Origin: Anaeromyxobacter sp. Fw109-5
GTDB lineage: Bacteria; Myxococcota; Myxococcia; Myxococcales; Anaeromyxobacteraceae
Direction of reading: 5' to 3'
Length of the DNA: 64,000 nucleotides
Assembly (NCBI RefSeq): GCF_000017505.1
Contig: NC_009675.1
Coordinates: 4,158,501 to 4,222,500 of the forward strand
The notes beneath the pieces were generated by a model. It was not told the origin of the DNA and made no database searches. It worked only from the letters and a program-made list of their open reading frames with translations. Positions 33,432 to 43,422 of the stretch are shown here, piece by piece. Position numbers and translations under genes: made by a program. Each line of letters opens with the position of its first letter. Positions within the stretch are counted from its first letter, which is position 1.

Positions 33432-34292
33432 CTAATCGAACAGGAACAGCTTGAGGGACGCGGCGATCGTGCGAGCCGACGTCGAGTCGAGGCTCTGGCG
33501 GTAGCCGACGTCGAGCGCGACGCCGCCGCGGGTGACGATGCCGGCGCCGAGGGACCACCAGGACGTGTCGATCACCTCGTCGCGCGCCCAGCCGGCGCGC
33601 AGCGGGACGAGGCCGCCGAGGAGCACCTCGGCGCCGACGCCGTAGCGGTTCTTCGTCTCCTCGCCGCGGTCGAGGTCGGCGCGCCAGTCTCCGGTGATCT
33701 GGAAGGCGCGATCGTTGCCGAGCGTGAGGCCCGCGCCGACGCCCATCGGCGCGACCTCCTCGTTCGCGATGTCCACGAGGTTGTAGCCGGCGGCGCCGAT
33801 CGACAGCCACTCGCCGACCTGCCAGAAGAGGCCGGCGTCCACGGTCGCGGCGCTCACCTTCTCGGTCGCGTCGAGCGAGAGCCACTTGCCCGCGACGCCG
33901 AGGAACAGCTTCTCGGCGATCGGGCCGGCGAGGGCGAGGTGGACGATGTTCCCCTCGTAGTCGCCGTCGATCGCGCGCAGGTAGGAGAGGCCCGCCGCGA
34001 CCGGAGAGGAGAGCGAGTCGACCACCGACCCGCCCACGATCTCGGCGACGCTGTCGGAGCCGCGGCGATCCACGAAGCCGGCCGCCTCGATCGAGTAGCG
34101 GCGGCGCGCCGCGGTGCTGGCGGGGTTGAGGAGGATGCCGTCGTTGCCCGCCGCGAGCCCCACCCCGGCGGAGAGCGCGAGGCTCCGCGGCCCGGCGATG
34201 TCCGGCACGCCGCCCGGGGGCGGCGGCGCGGCGGCGAGCGCGGGCGCAGCGACGAGGACGATCGCGAGGACGCTCAGGAGCCGGGCGCGCAC
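33432..34292 (-). CDS. Outer-membrane beta-barrel protein (PorV/FadL-like)
   Basis: A 286-aa protein with signal peptide (~1-21), followed by 'GPRSLALSAGVGLAAGNDGILLNPAS' and alternating-hydrophobic strands ending in 'KLFLFD'. The '..G..ALG.G.A.A.A.d...l.NPA.' start is seen in PorV/PorQ/UPF0164-type barrels. The start is a GTG. The function is not known; the gene is separated from its neighbours and converges with btuD. Confidence 0.7.
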   Translation of the reverse strand: MRARLLSVLAIVLVAAPALAAAPPPPGGVPDIAGPRSLALSAGVGLAAGNDGILLNPASTAARRRYSIEAAGFVDRRGSDSVAEIVGGSVVDSLSSPVAAGLSYLRAIDGDYEGNIVHLALAGPIAEKLFLGVAGKWLSLDATEKVSAATVDAGLFWQVGEWLSIGAAGYNLVDIANEEVAPMGVGAGLTLGNDRAFQITGDWRADLDRGEETKNRYGVGAEVLLGGLVPLRAGWARDEVIDTSWWSLGAGIVTRGGVALDVGYRQSLDSTSARTIAASLKLFLFD

Positions 34293-34333
34293 CGCGCGAG
34301 GATACGGTCAGGTCTCGCCCCCGGCAAGGACGC

Positions 34334-34362
34334 TTGTGACCGTTTTCCCGATCGCGCTACCG
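34334..34362 (+). promoter_or_regulatory. Putative promoter of the DksA/TraR-like gene
   Basis: TTGTGA (34334-34339) is followed 17-18 nt later by CTACCG/TACCGT. It lies 31 nt before the ATG and fits the GC-rich sigma-70-like pattern seen elsewhere in the window. Confidence 0.35.
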
Positions 34363-34392
34363 TCGTGGTGGACCCGTCGAGGAGGGCCGCCC

Positions 34393-34743
34393 ATGCGCAA
34401 GCGCGACACCGATCGCTACCGCGCGCTGCTCGAGGAACAGCTCGGCGCGCTGCTCGGGCAGGGCGAACGGGCGGTGCACGAGATGGCCGACGGCGCCCAC
34501 GAGGTGCCGGATCCGAACGACCGCGCGACGCTCGAGGAGGGCCGCAACTGGGCGCTCCGCCTGCGCGACCGGGATCGCCGGCTCATCTCGAAGATCCAGG
34601 AGGCGCTCGCGCGGCTCGAGGCGGGCACCTTCGGCCGCTGCACGTCGTGCGGACGCCCCATCGCGGCCGCGCGGCTCCGTGCACGGCCGGTGACGGATCT
34701 CTGCATCGACTGCAAGACCGAGGCGGAGCGGCTCGAGCGCTGA
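34393..34743 (+). CDS. TraR/DksA-family zinc-finger protein
   Basis: A 116-aa protein. An N-terminal coiled coil (~1-75, 'RDRDRRLISKIQEALARLEAGTFG') is followed by a C4 zinc finger, CTSCG-x17-CIDC, as in DksA. DksA-like proteins enter the RNA polymerase secondary channel and modulate promoters with ppGpp. It is shorter than E. coli DksA (151 aa), and the acidic tip 'DxxDxA' is represented by 'PDPNDRAT'. ATG 34393 is chosen because it begins the coiled coil. Confidence 0.88.
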   Translation: MRKRDTDRYRALLEEQLGALLGQGERAVHEMADGAHEVPDPNDRATLEEGRNWALRLRDRDRRLISKIQEALARLEAGTFGRCTSCGRPIAAARLRARPVTDLCIDCKTEAERLER

Positions 34744-34819
34744 ACGACCGTGCGCGCACCCCGAAAGCCGCGCCGCGGGCTTCTGCAACGACCGTCCCGG
34801 AGCTAGATTGCCGGGCACC

Positions 34820-35689
34820 ATGGCGAACCGGACCATCCGCAAGGCCGTCATCCCTGCAGCCGGCCTCGGCACGCGCTTCCTCCCCGCGACGAAGGCCGTC
34901 CCGAAGGAGCTGCTCCCCATCGTGGACACGCCCACGATCCAGTACATCGTCGCCGAGGCGGTGGCGGCGGGCGTGCGCGACGTCGTGCTCGTGGTCGCCC
35001 GCGGCAAGGAGTCGATCGTCGATCACTTCGACATCGCCGCAGAGCTCGAGGCGCACCTCGAGCGGACCGGCAAGCACGAGCTGAAGCGCCAGATGCGCTC
35101 CATCGCGCAGATGGCGAACGTCATCACCGTCCGGCAGCAGGAGCCCCTCGGCCTCGGGCACGCCGTGCTGTGCGCGCGCGACGTCATCGGCGACGAGCCG
35201 TTCGTCGTGATGCTCGGGGACGACATCATCGACGCCAAGGTCCCCGGCGCGAAGCAGCTCGCCGACTGCTACGCGAAGCACGGGCTCGCCACGGTGGCCC
35301 TCATGGAGGTCCCGCCCGAGGAGACCTCGATGTACGGCATCGCGGCGGGCACCGAGCTCGAGCCGCGCACGATCGAGGTGGAGCGCATCGTCGAGAAGCC
35401 GAAGCAGGATCCACCCTCGAACCTGGCGGTGATCGGCCGGTACGTGCTCCCTCCGCGCATCTTCGAGGTGCTGGATCAGGTCGAGCCCGGGGTGGGCGGC
35501 GAGATCCAGCTCACCGACGCCCTCGCGGTGCTCGCGCGCGAGGAGAGCCTGCTCGGGTACCGCTTCGAGGGCGACCGATATGACGCCGGCGACCGGTTGG
35601 GGTATCTCAAGGCGAACCTCGCCTTCGCGCTGAAGCGCCCGGAGCTGGCGGGCCCGCTGCGCGAGCTCATGAAGGAGATGTCCCGTTGA
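34820..35689 (+). CDS. galU: UTP-glucose-1-phosphate uridylyltransferase
   Basis: A 289-aa nucleotidyltransferase producing UDP-glucose for cell-surface polysaccharides. The nucleotide-binding motif is 'PAAGLGTRFLPATKAVPKELLPI' (split here as PAAGLGTRFLP and KAVPKE), with 'GLGHAVLCA', 'VMLGDDI' and 'IVEKP' downstream. The length is normal. ATG 34820 is used; an upstream TTG adds only four residues. It overlaps the following gene by 4 nt (TTGA). Confidence 0.95.
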   Translation: MANRTIRKAVIPAAGLGTRFLPATKAVPKELLPIVDTPTIQYIVAEAVAAGVRDVVLVVARGKESIVDHFDIAAELEAHLERTGKHELKRQMRSIAQMANVITVRQQEPLGLGHAVLCARDVIGDEPFVVMLGDDIIDAKVPGAKQLADCYAKHGLATVALMEVPPEETSMYGIAAGTELEPRTIEVERIVEKPKQDPPSNLAVIGRYVLPPRIFEVLDQVEPGVGGEIQLTDALAVLAREESLLGYRFEGDRYDAGDRLGYLKANLAFALKRPELAGPLRELMKEMSR

Positions 35690-36450
35690 CGAAGCGCCTC
35701 GTCCTCGCCGCCGCCTTCCTCGCCGCCGCCCTCCCCGCCCTCGCCTACGTCCTCCCCGTCTCGGGGATCCTGTCCCGCCTCGCCTCGAGGCGCGCGGAGC
35801 TCTCTCTCGTCTCGCTCGAGGTCCAGGGGACGTTCCAGGCCGAGGGCCCGGACGCCGGGAGGCTCGCGCAGGCCGCCGCGATCGAGCTGCGCGGCGGGCA
35901 GCTCACCGTGCCGGCGCGCTTCCTCATGAAGGTGCCTGGCCGCTGCCGCCTCGAGCTCGCGCCGCTCGACGTCCCCGAGGCGAGCCGCCCGTACGTCGCG
36001 ATCCGTGAAGGGCGCGTCGCCGGCTCGCGCGGCCTGGCCGAGCTCCCCTCCGCGCTCGCGCTCGTGCGCTCCACCTGCGCGCTCCTCGCGCCGTCGCTGT
36101 CCGGCGGCGGCGCCGCCGCGTACGCGAACGTGCTCGGGCGCCGCGGCGTCTCGACCTCGCAGGCGTCGCTCGGCCGGTTCGACGGCCGCCTCGCCTACGT
36201 GGTGGGCGCGCGGGCGAAGGAAGCGAAGCCCGTTGCGTACGTGGACAAGGAGACGTTCCAGCCGATGCGGCTCGTCTCCGCCGAGGGCGGCGCGCTCTTC
36301 GACGTCCGCCTGCTCGGGTGGGGTTCGCCGACCGGCGGCGACTGGTTCCCGCGGGCCGTCGAGGCCTGGAAGGACGAGGCGGTCCAGCTCCGCTTCACCA
36401 CCGAGCGCGCGGCCGCGAACCCGCGGCTCGCGGATCCGCTGTTCCCTTGA
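35686..36450 (+). CDS. Exported hypothetical protein coupled to galU
   Basis: A 254-aa protein starting at TTG 35686, which overlaps the galU stop (TTGA). It has a signal peptide (~4-24, 'LVLAAAFLAAALPALAYVLP'), so it is periplasmic or outer-membrane-associated. The repeated beta-strand pattern, with 'PGRCRLEL' and 'YVDKETFQPMRLVSAEGG..FDVRLLGW', resembles LolA-like or outer-membrane lipoprotein-sorting folds, but I do not recognise it firmly. The coupling to galU may be only economical packing. Confidence 0.65.
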   Translation: MTKRLVLAAAFLAAALPALAYVLPVSGILSRLASRRAELSLVSLEVQGTFQAEGPDAGRLAQAAAIELRGGQLTVPARFLMKVPGRCRLELAPLDVPEASRPYVAIREGRVAGSRGLAELPSALALVRSTCALLAPSLSGGGAAAYANVLGRRGVSTSQASLGRFDGRLAYVVGARAKEAKPVAYVDKETFQPMRLVSAEGGALFDVRLLGWGSPTGGDWFPRAVEAWKDEAVQLRFTTERAAANPRLADPLFP

Positions 36451-36462
36451 GGTGAGGCGAGA

Positions 36463-36488
36463 GGCCGGCGCGGCCGACTGCGCCGGCC
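36463..36488. terminator. Bidirectional hairpin between convergent genes
   Basis: GGCCGGCGC (36463-36471) pairs perfectly with GCGCCGGCC (36480-36488), 9 bp with an 8-nt loop. It lies in the 53-bp gap between two convergent genes. Confidence 0.6.
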
Positions 36489-36503
36489 CCGTCTCCCGCC
36501 CTG

Positions 36504-37976
<1,473 letters not shown>

Positions 37977-37994
37977 GGTGATGGTCCCCTCGGT

Positions 37995-39548
37995 TCAGTG
38001 CTTCGGCTGCGACGCCGGCAGGTCGACCACGAAACAGGCGCCCCCCTCAGGGCCCGGCTCGACGCGTATCGAGCCGCCGTGGTCCTCGGCGATCTGGTAG
38101 CAGATGGAGAGGCCGAGCCCGGTGCCCTTCCCCTCCGGCTTGGTCGTGAAGAACGGCTCGAAGATCCGCTTCGCGATCTCCGGGCGGACGCCCGGGCCGG
38201 TGTCGGCGACGGAGGCGCGCACGCGCCCGGCCGCGGCCGGGCCCACCGCGACGGTGAGCCGCCCCGCGCCCGCCATCGCCTGGATGGCGTTCACGACGAG
38301 GTTCACGAAGATCTGCTGGAGCTGGTTGGCGTTCCCGAGCGCGGTCGCCGCGCGGTAGTCGCGCACCACCTCGATGCGCCCGTCCTTCATCTGCGGGCGC
38401 AGCAGGAACAGCGCGTCCTCCGCGACCTGCGCGACGTCGACCGGGCCCTTCTCCTCGTTGCGGGGCCGCCGCGAGAAGCGGAGCAGGCTCTCGACGATCC
38501 GCTTCGCGCGCATCGCCGCGTCCTGGATGAGCTTCAGGCTCTCGAGGTCCGCGGGCGTGCGCTCCTCGCGGCTCATGAGCTGCGCGAAGGCCAGGATCCC
38601 GCCGAGCGGGTTGTTGATCTCGTGCGCGACGCCGCCGGCGAGCTGGCCGATGGCCGACATCTTCTCCGCTTGGAACAGGCGCTGCGTCACCTCCCGCTCC
38701 TCGGTGACGTCCTTCATCACGACCACGAAGGCGCCGTCCTCGCCGGTGAAGGGGAACGAGCGGACGAGCCAGGTGCGGTCGGCGTAGGCGGTCTCGGCCT
38801 CGACCCCCCCTGCGGCGACGCGGCAGCGTGAGGGGCACGGCAGCGCGCCGAAGGCGTGATCGCCGCAGCGCAGGCCGGGCAGCGCGTTCAGCGCGACCCC
38901 CGCCGCGCGCGCGAAGGCGGCGTTGGCGCGGACGACCTCGCACCCGCCGCCCTTCACGATGGCCACCGGGTCGCCCAGCGCGTCGAAGCAGGCCCGCCAC
39001 TCCTCCGCCGCGCGCACGAGCGCCGCCTGACGCGCGACCAGGCGCGCGTCGAGGTCGCGGTTCAACCGCTCCAGCTCGCCGTTGCGCGCCGCCAGCTCAC
39101 CCGTGAGCCGGTCGTTCTCCTCGACCGTCCAGAACTGGTCGATCGCGCTCTGGATGGTGATGAGCAGGTGCGCGTCGTCCCAGGGCTTCCAGATGAAGCG
39201 GAACACCTCGGAGCGGTTCACCGCCTCCTCCACGGCGGCGGAGTCGGCCTGTCCGGTGAGCAGCACGCGCTGGACGCGAGGCCAGCGCTCCTTGACCACG
39301 CGCAGCAGCTCGATGCCCGTCATGCCCGGCATGCGGTGATCCGAGACGATGGCCTGCACCGGCTCGCGCTCGAGGACCCGCAGCGCCCCGTGCGCCTCGC
39401 ACGCCTCGAGCACGCGGCAGCGGGAGCGGCGCAGGACGCGCAGCAGCGCCCGCCGGACGTGCTCGTCGTCCTCGACCACGAGCAGCGTGGACTCGGGGCG
39501 GGCGCCGGGGTGCACGGACCCAGTCGAGATGACCTGCGCTTGCATCAC
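37995..39548 (-). CDS. Sensor histidine kinase with N-terminal receiver and Cys-rich PAS-like domain
   Basis: A 517-aa soluble protein. An N-terminal receiver (~20-135, 'IVSDHRMPGMTG') is followed by a coiled coil (~145-180), a PAS-like domain (~185-290) containing 'CGDHAFGALPCPSRC', a HisKA domain with 'GGVAHEINNPLGGILAFAQ' (H-box) and a HATPase domain ('NAIQAM', 'DTGPGV', 'GKGTGLGLSI'). The four clustered Cys suggest metal, Fe-S or redox sensing, unproven. It has no membrane segment. It is transcribed with the NtrC-type regulator that follows. Confidence 0.9.
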   Translation of the reverse strand: MMQAQVISTGSVHPGARPESTLLVVEDDEHVRRALLRVLRRSRCRVLEACEAHGALRVLEREPVQAIVSDHRMPGMTGIELLRVVKERWPRVQRVLLTGQADSAAVEEAVNRSEVFRFIWKPWDDAHLLITIQSAIDQFWTVEENDRLTGELAARNGELERLNRDLDARLVARQAALVRAAEEWRACFDALGDPVAIVKGGGCEVVRANAAFARAAGVALNALPGLRCGDHAFGALPCPSRCRVAAGGVEAETAYADRTWLVRSFPFTGEDGAFVVVMKDVTEEREVTQRLFQAEKMSAIGQLAGGVAHEINNPLGGILAFAQLMSREERTPADLESLKLIQDAAMRAKRIVESLLRFSRRPRNEEKGPVDVAQVAEDALFLLRPQMKDGRIEVVRDYRAATALGNANQLQQIFVNLVVNAIQAMAGAGRLTVAVGPAAAGRVRASVADTGPGVRPEIAKRIFEPFFTTKPEGKGTGLGLSICYQIAEDHGGSIRVEPGPEGGACFVVDLPASQPKH

Positions 39549-39680
39549 GGGGCGCCCCCTGGGTGCATCGTCCGGTCCACGAAGGACGGACCCGGGGAGC
39601 AGTGTTTTCCAGCAGTTGAGCGCGATCGAACCCGGGTAACGATACGCTCCGGGTCAACGTATACCCCTACCCTGACAGTC

Positions 39681-39695
39681 ACGCCAATTTGGCGT
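39681..39695. promoter_or_regulatory. 15-bp palindrome upstream of sensor kinase
   Basis: ACGCCAATTTGGCGT is a perfect palindrome in an AT-richer patch 133-147 nt before the kinase start codon and 19 nt after the diguanylate cyclase gene ends. It looks like an operator; the regulator is unknown. A partial copy of one arm (TTTGGCGGC) follows at 39701-39709. Confidence 0.45.
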
Positions 39696-39713
39696 CAATC
39701 TTTGGCGGCAGTC

Positions 39714-40682
39714 TCAGGCAGCAGGGACGGGCGGCGCCGAGGTGGGCGCCTGGTACAGGCAGATGGTGTTCCGGCCGGCGCGCTTCGCCTGGTAGAGCGC
39801 CTCGTCCGCGAAGCGCAGCAGGTGCTCGTGCGCGGTGATGTCCTTCGACGGAAAGAAGGCCACGCCGATGGAGGCGGTCACCTTCAGCTCCGCCGGGCCG
39901 CCCGGCGCGCCGGCGGGGATCGCGTAGACCCGCTTCCCGAGCGCGCGCCAGATGCGCTCCGCGACCGCGAGCGCTCCGGGCAGGTGCGTCTTCGGCAGGA
40001 TGACCGCGAACTCCTCGCCCCCGTACCGGCAGCAGATGTCCGGATCGCGGATCGACTTGCGCACGACGGCCCCCGCCTCCCGGAGCACCGCGTCGCCCGC
40101 CGGGTGCCCGTGGCGATCGTTCACGCTCTTGAAGTGGTCGAGGTCGATCATGATGAGCGACACCGGGTCGGCGTAGCGGTGCGCGCGGCAGAACTCCTCG
40201 TTCAGGCGCTCGTCGAAGAACCGGCGGTTCTTGAGCCCGGTGAGCGCGTCGGTGACGGAGCGCTCCTCCAGGTCCCGCTGCGCGCGGCGGAGCTGGTCCT
40301 GGAGCGACTTGATGCGCAGCATCGCGGCGCAGCGGGCGAGGACCTCCGCCTCGGCGAACGGCTTCGCGAGGAAGTCGTCGGCGCCGAGCCGCAGGCCGGC
40401 CACCTTCGTGTCCACGTCGCACTGGGCGGACAGGATCATCACGGGGACGAACGGATCCTCCGGCCGCGCCTTCATGGCGCGCAGCACCTCGAGCCCGCTC
40501 ACGTCCGGCAGGACGAGGTCGAGCAGCACGAGATCCGGGGGCGACTCGCCGACCGCGCGGAGCGCCTCGCCGCCGTCGCGCGCGCTCCGGACCCGGTACC
40601 CCTCCCGCGAGAGCACTGCGACGAGCCACTCCACCTGGCTCGGCGCGTCGTCCACGACGAGGATCTCCGCCTTCTCGATCAC
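39714..40682 (-). CDS. Response regulator with GGDEF diguanylate cyclase domain
   Basis: A 322-aa protein with receiver domain (~5-125, 'DLVLLDLVLPDVSGLEVL') and GGDEF domain (~150-310). The active-site loop is GGEEF ('CRYGGEEFAVILPKT') and 'DALTGLKNRRFFDERL' is the substrate-side motif, so it should make c-di-GMP. No R-x-x-D inhibitory site is clear. A PleD/WspR-like single-receiver layout is likely. It lies upstream of the kinase-regulator pair on the same strand but with a 165-bp gap. Confidence 0.93.
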   Translation of the reverse strand: MIEKAEILVVDDAPSQVEWLVAVLSREGYRVRSARDGGEALRAVGESPPDLVLLDLVLPDVSGLEVLRAMKARPEDPFVPVMILSAQCDVDTKVAGLRLGADDFLAKPFAEAEVLARCAAMLRIKSLQDQLRRAQRDLEERSVTDALTGLKNRRFFDERLNEEFCRAHRYADPVSLIMIDLDHFKSVNDRHGHPAGDAVLREAGAVVRKSIRDPDICCRYGGEEFAVILPKTHLPGALAVAERIWRALGKRVYAIPAGAPGGPAELKVTASIGVAFFPSKDITAHEHLLRFADEALYQAKRAGRNTICLYQAPTSAPPVPAA

Positions 40683-40854
40683 GCCTCGACTCTAGCCGAG
40701 ATCGGGGCGGCGGGAGCGGCGGCGCTCCCCCCACGGCCGAACGACACGCAATTCGCGCAGCCCACCCTGGCCGCGGCGCTCCCACCTTGCGCTCCCGCGC
40801 CGGCGGCTCCCACCCGGGCGTTTCGCCGTGGCCCCGCCGCGCTAGGTCTCAGGC

Positions 40855-41613
40855 ATGAGCCGCCGCGACGCGCAGGAGGCGATCCTTTCGGCCGCGCTGC
40901 GCCGCGCGGCGGCCGCCGCGCCGGCCGGCGTCGTGGTGCTGGATCTCGACTCCACGCTGCTCGACAACCGCCCGCGCCAGGCGCGTATCCTCCAGGACTA
41001 CGGCCGCGTGGCCGGCGTCCCCGCGCTGCTCGACGCGCGGCCGGAGCACTGGGAGGGCTGGGACCTGCGGGTGGCGCTGCGCAACGCCGGGCTCTCGCCC
41101 TCGGAGGTGGCGGCGCACGCCGGGCCCGCGCGGCGCTTCTGGGCGGACTGGTTCTTCACGAACGCCTACTGCCGGCTCGACGCGGCGATCGCCGGCGCGG
41201 GGGACTTCGTCCGCGCGCTCGCCCGCTCCGGCGCCGTGATCGCGTACGTCACCGGGCGCCCGTCGAGCATGCGCGAGGGCACCCTGCACGTGTTCCGCAG
41301 GGAGGGCTTCCCCGCGCCCGACGGCGCGGGCGCCCACCTCGTCATGAAGGACGACCTCTCCCTCGGCGACGACGCCTGGAAGGAGCTCGCGGCGACCCGC
41401 GTCGAGCGGCTCGGCCCGGTGGTCGCCGCCTTCGACAACGAGCCGGCGCACGTCAACCTCTACGCGCGGCGCTGGCCGCGCGCGCTCGTGGTCCACCTCG
41501 CGACGGACCACTCCGGCAGGCCGATCGCGCCGCTCCCCGGCATCCCCGCCATCGCCGACTTCCGCGGCGAGCTCAGCGACGCCGCGGCGTCCGCCACAGC
41601 GGGAGCCCCGTGA
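40855..41613 (+). CDS. HAD-superfamily hydrolase/phosphatase
   Basis: A 252-aa protein with HAD motif I 'VVLDLDSTLLDN' (nucleophile Asp, DxDST), motif II 'VIAYVTGRPS', a Lys ('MKDD') and motif III 'VVAAFDNEPAHVNL'. This is the phosphatase-like HAD arrangement, resembling acid-phosphatase-type members. The substrate is unknown. Its 3' end overlaps the convergent PPC-domain gene by 41 bp. Confidence 0.8.
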   Translation: MSRRDAQEAILSAALRRAAAAAPAGVVVLDLDSTLLDNRPRQARILQDYGRVAGVPALLDARPEHWEGWDLRVALRNAGLSPSEVAAHAGPARRFWADWFFTNAYCRLDAAIAGAGDFVRALARSGAVIAYVTGRPSSMREGTLHVFRREGFPAPDGAGAHLVMKDDLSLGDDAWKELAATRVERLGPVVAAFDNEPAHVNLYARRWPRALVVHLATDHSGRPIAPLPGIPAIADFRGELSDAAASATAGAP

Positions 41614-42031
41614 CGGGATCGTCCACGCTGCGGTCGAGGTCCCCGTCGTCGTAGACGTCGAGGGCCAGCTCCACCGACACGGCGCGGGCCCGGGCGAGCA
41701 GCCCGCCGGCGCAGGCGGGCGGACCGGGCTCGAGCTGCGGCCACGCCACCACCGCGTGCAGCCTGACGTCCGGGGCGCCGCCGCGCAGGCTGATCGTGCC
41801 GGACAGGCTCGCCAGCTCGAGCGCGCCCTCCAGCCGCAGCGGCCCGCCGTAGCTCCGGCGCGCGGGGTCCCACAGGTCGAGCTCGACGAGCTCCACGATC
41901 CCCTGCCCGCGCACGAACGCCGCGTCCACCCGCTCCAGGCGCGCGAGCTCGAGGAGCGCCTCGTGCAGCCACTCGCCCGGCTCGAGCCGCCCGACGAGGA
42001 CGCGCGTGCAGGTCGTCTCGCCGACGATCAT
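41573..42031 (-). CDS. PPC/DUF296 domain protein
   Basis: A 152-aa protein. 'TRVLVGRLEPGEWLHEALLELARLERVDAAFVRGQGIVELVELDLWD' followed by 'LEGALELASLSGTISLRGGAPDVRLHAVVAWP' fits the PPC (plants and prokaryotes conserved)/DUF296 fold. In bacteria these proteins are of unclear function; plant AHL proteins use the domain for protein contacts. It overlaps the ATP-grasp-like gene by 4 nt (ATGA), so they likely act together. Its end overlaps the HAD gene on the other strand. Confidence 0.8.
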   Translation of the reverse strand: MIVGETTCTRVLVGRLEPGEWLHEALLELARLERVDAAFVRGQGIVELVELDLWDPARRSYGGPLRLEGALELASLSGTISLRGGAPDVRLHAVVAWPQLEPGPPACAGGLLARARAVSVELALDVYDDGDLDRSVDDPVTGLPLWRTPRRR

Positions 42032-43368
42032 CGCAGGGCCTCGTGCACGGCCTCGGGCACGACCGGCGCGAGGCCGCCGCCCCCGAGGATGTTGACGATC
42101 GGCGAGGCGGCGGCGCGCACGACCGAGCCGTCCGCCCGCGCCGGGCCGAGCCCACAGTAGGTGGAGAGGTCGCGGTACAGCTCGCCGCGCTCCACGCCCT
42201 CGGGCGTCAGCCGCGTCGCCGCGCGGCGCATCGCGAAGATCCGCTCCTGCGCGACGAAGCCGCCGCCGCGCCCGTCCGCGAGCGCGGCCTCCACGATCCG
42301 CGGCCACTCCTCGCGCGGCGCCTCCGCGCCGAGGTGCACGCTCTTGCCGCCGTAGTCCCAGCTCCGCTTCAGCACCCAGCGCGCGGGCTCCGCGAGGAGC
42401 CGCGGGACGAGCTCCTCGGTGAGACGCCGCGTCACCGGCAGCCGGCCGGCCGCCGCCCGCTCGCCGGCGTCGAGCCCGGCGCGCTCCGCCAGCGGCGCGT
42501 CCTCGGCGCACTCGGAGAGCCGGGCGAAGAGCGCCTTCGCCTCGAGCAGCCCGTTCACCGGGTTCACGAGCACGTGCCGCCCGGGGGCGAGGAGCGCGCG
42601 AGCGAACGGGGCCGCCGCGTCCACGCGGTGCGCCCACACGTGGCGGTACAGGACGTCCCACCCCTCCGGCTCGCACTCCGCGGGCACGAGGTTCTCCGCG
42701 CGGTGACCCATCTGCCTGAGGTGGGCCGCGAGGCGGCGCAGCTCGCCGAGCTGCGCGTCTCCCGGCCGCGCGACGAGCGCGACGGACGGGCGCTCGCGCG
42801 TCCCGCCGCGGCTCCGGTAGTACGCGACGAGCACCTCGCGCAGCCGCTCCATGTGGCTGCCGCAGCGCGCGACGAGCGCCTCGACCTCGCGCGGCGGCTT
42901 GCCGCGCGCGGCGGCGGCCGCCCGGATCCAGGCGTGCGCGGCGAGGTCCGCGTAGCCGGACATGGCGGGGATCGTCGCGTTGAGCTCGAGCGCGCGGGGC
43001 GCTCCCCCTCCCTCCGGCACGAGGAAGTCGACGCGCGCGTGCAGCACCGGGAGCGGGGCCTCGTCGAAGAGCCGGGCCATCGCCTCGCCCTCGAGGCCGG
43101 AGAACGGGCCCAGGAGGGCGTCGCGGTCGCGCGCGTCGCCGTGGACCAGCAGGTGGCGCGCGAGCTTCACCGCGCCCGAGAGGATCGCCTGCGCCTCGCC
43201 CGCGGCGGCTGCGAGCGCCTCGCGCGACAGCACCTCCGGCTCCGCCAGGAGCGGGATCGGCACGACGCTCCCGTCGGACCTGAGCACGGTGAGCCCACCC
43301 GCCCAGGCGCGCTCCGCCGCGGCCCGACCGACCGCCACGAGCGCATCTCCCTCGAAGATCGGCTCCAT
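42028..43368 (-). CDS. ATP-grasp-like ligase (glutathionylspermidine-synthase-like), unassigned
   Basis: A 446-aa protein. 'LELNATIPAMSGYADLAAHAWI' and 'WVLKRSWDYGGKSVHLG' (a Lys-Gly-Gly-Lys nucleotide loop) resemble the circularly permuted ATP-grasp fold of the glutathionylspermidine-synthase type, and 'VVRAAASPIVNILGGGG' near the end fits the metal/ATP region. This suggests ATP-dependent amide-bond formation, but the substrate and the family are not certain. The ATG at 43368 is divergent from the adenosyltransferase gene at 43423 (54 bp apart). It is translationally coupled with the PPC-domain gene. Confidence 0.6.
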   Translation of the reverse strand: MEPIFEGDALVAVGRAAAERAWAGGLTVLRSDGSVVPIPLLAEPEVLSREALAAAAGEAQAILSGAVKLARHLLVHGDARDRDALLGPFSGLEGEAMARLFDEAPLPVLHARVDFLVPEGGGAPRALELNATIPAMSGYADLAAHAWIRAAAAARGKPPREVEALVARCGSHMERLREVLVAYYRSRGGTRERPSVALVARPGDAQLGELRRLAAHLRQMGHRAENLVPAECEPEGWDVLYRHVWAHRVDAAAPFARALLAPGRHVLVNPVNGLLEAKALFARLSECAEDAPLAERAGLDAGERAAAGRLPVTRRLTEELVPRLLAEPARWVLKRSWDYGGKSVHLGAEAPREEWPRIVEAALADGRGGGFVAQERIFAMRRAATRLTPEGVERGELYRDLSTYCGLGPARADGSVVRAAASPIVNILGGGGLAPVVPEAVHEALR

Positions 43369-43422
43369 CCGCTCCTCGGCGGGCGTTGCGGCCCGCGTCG
43401 CGCCTCTGATAGGCAAGCCCGC

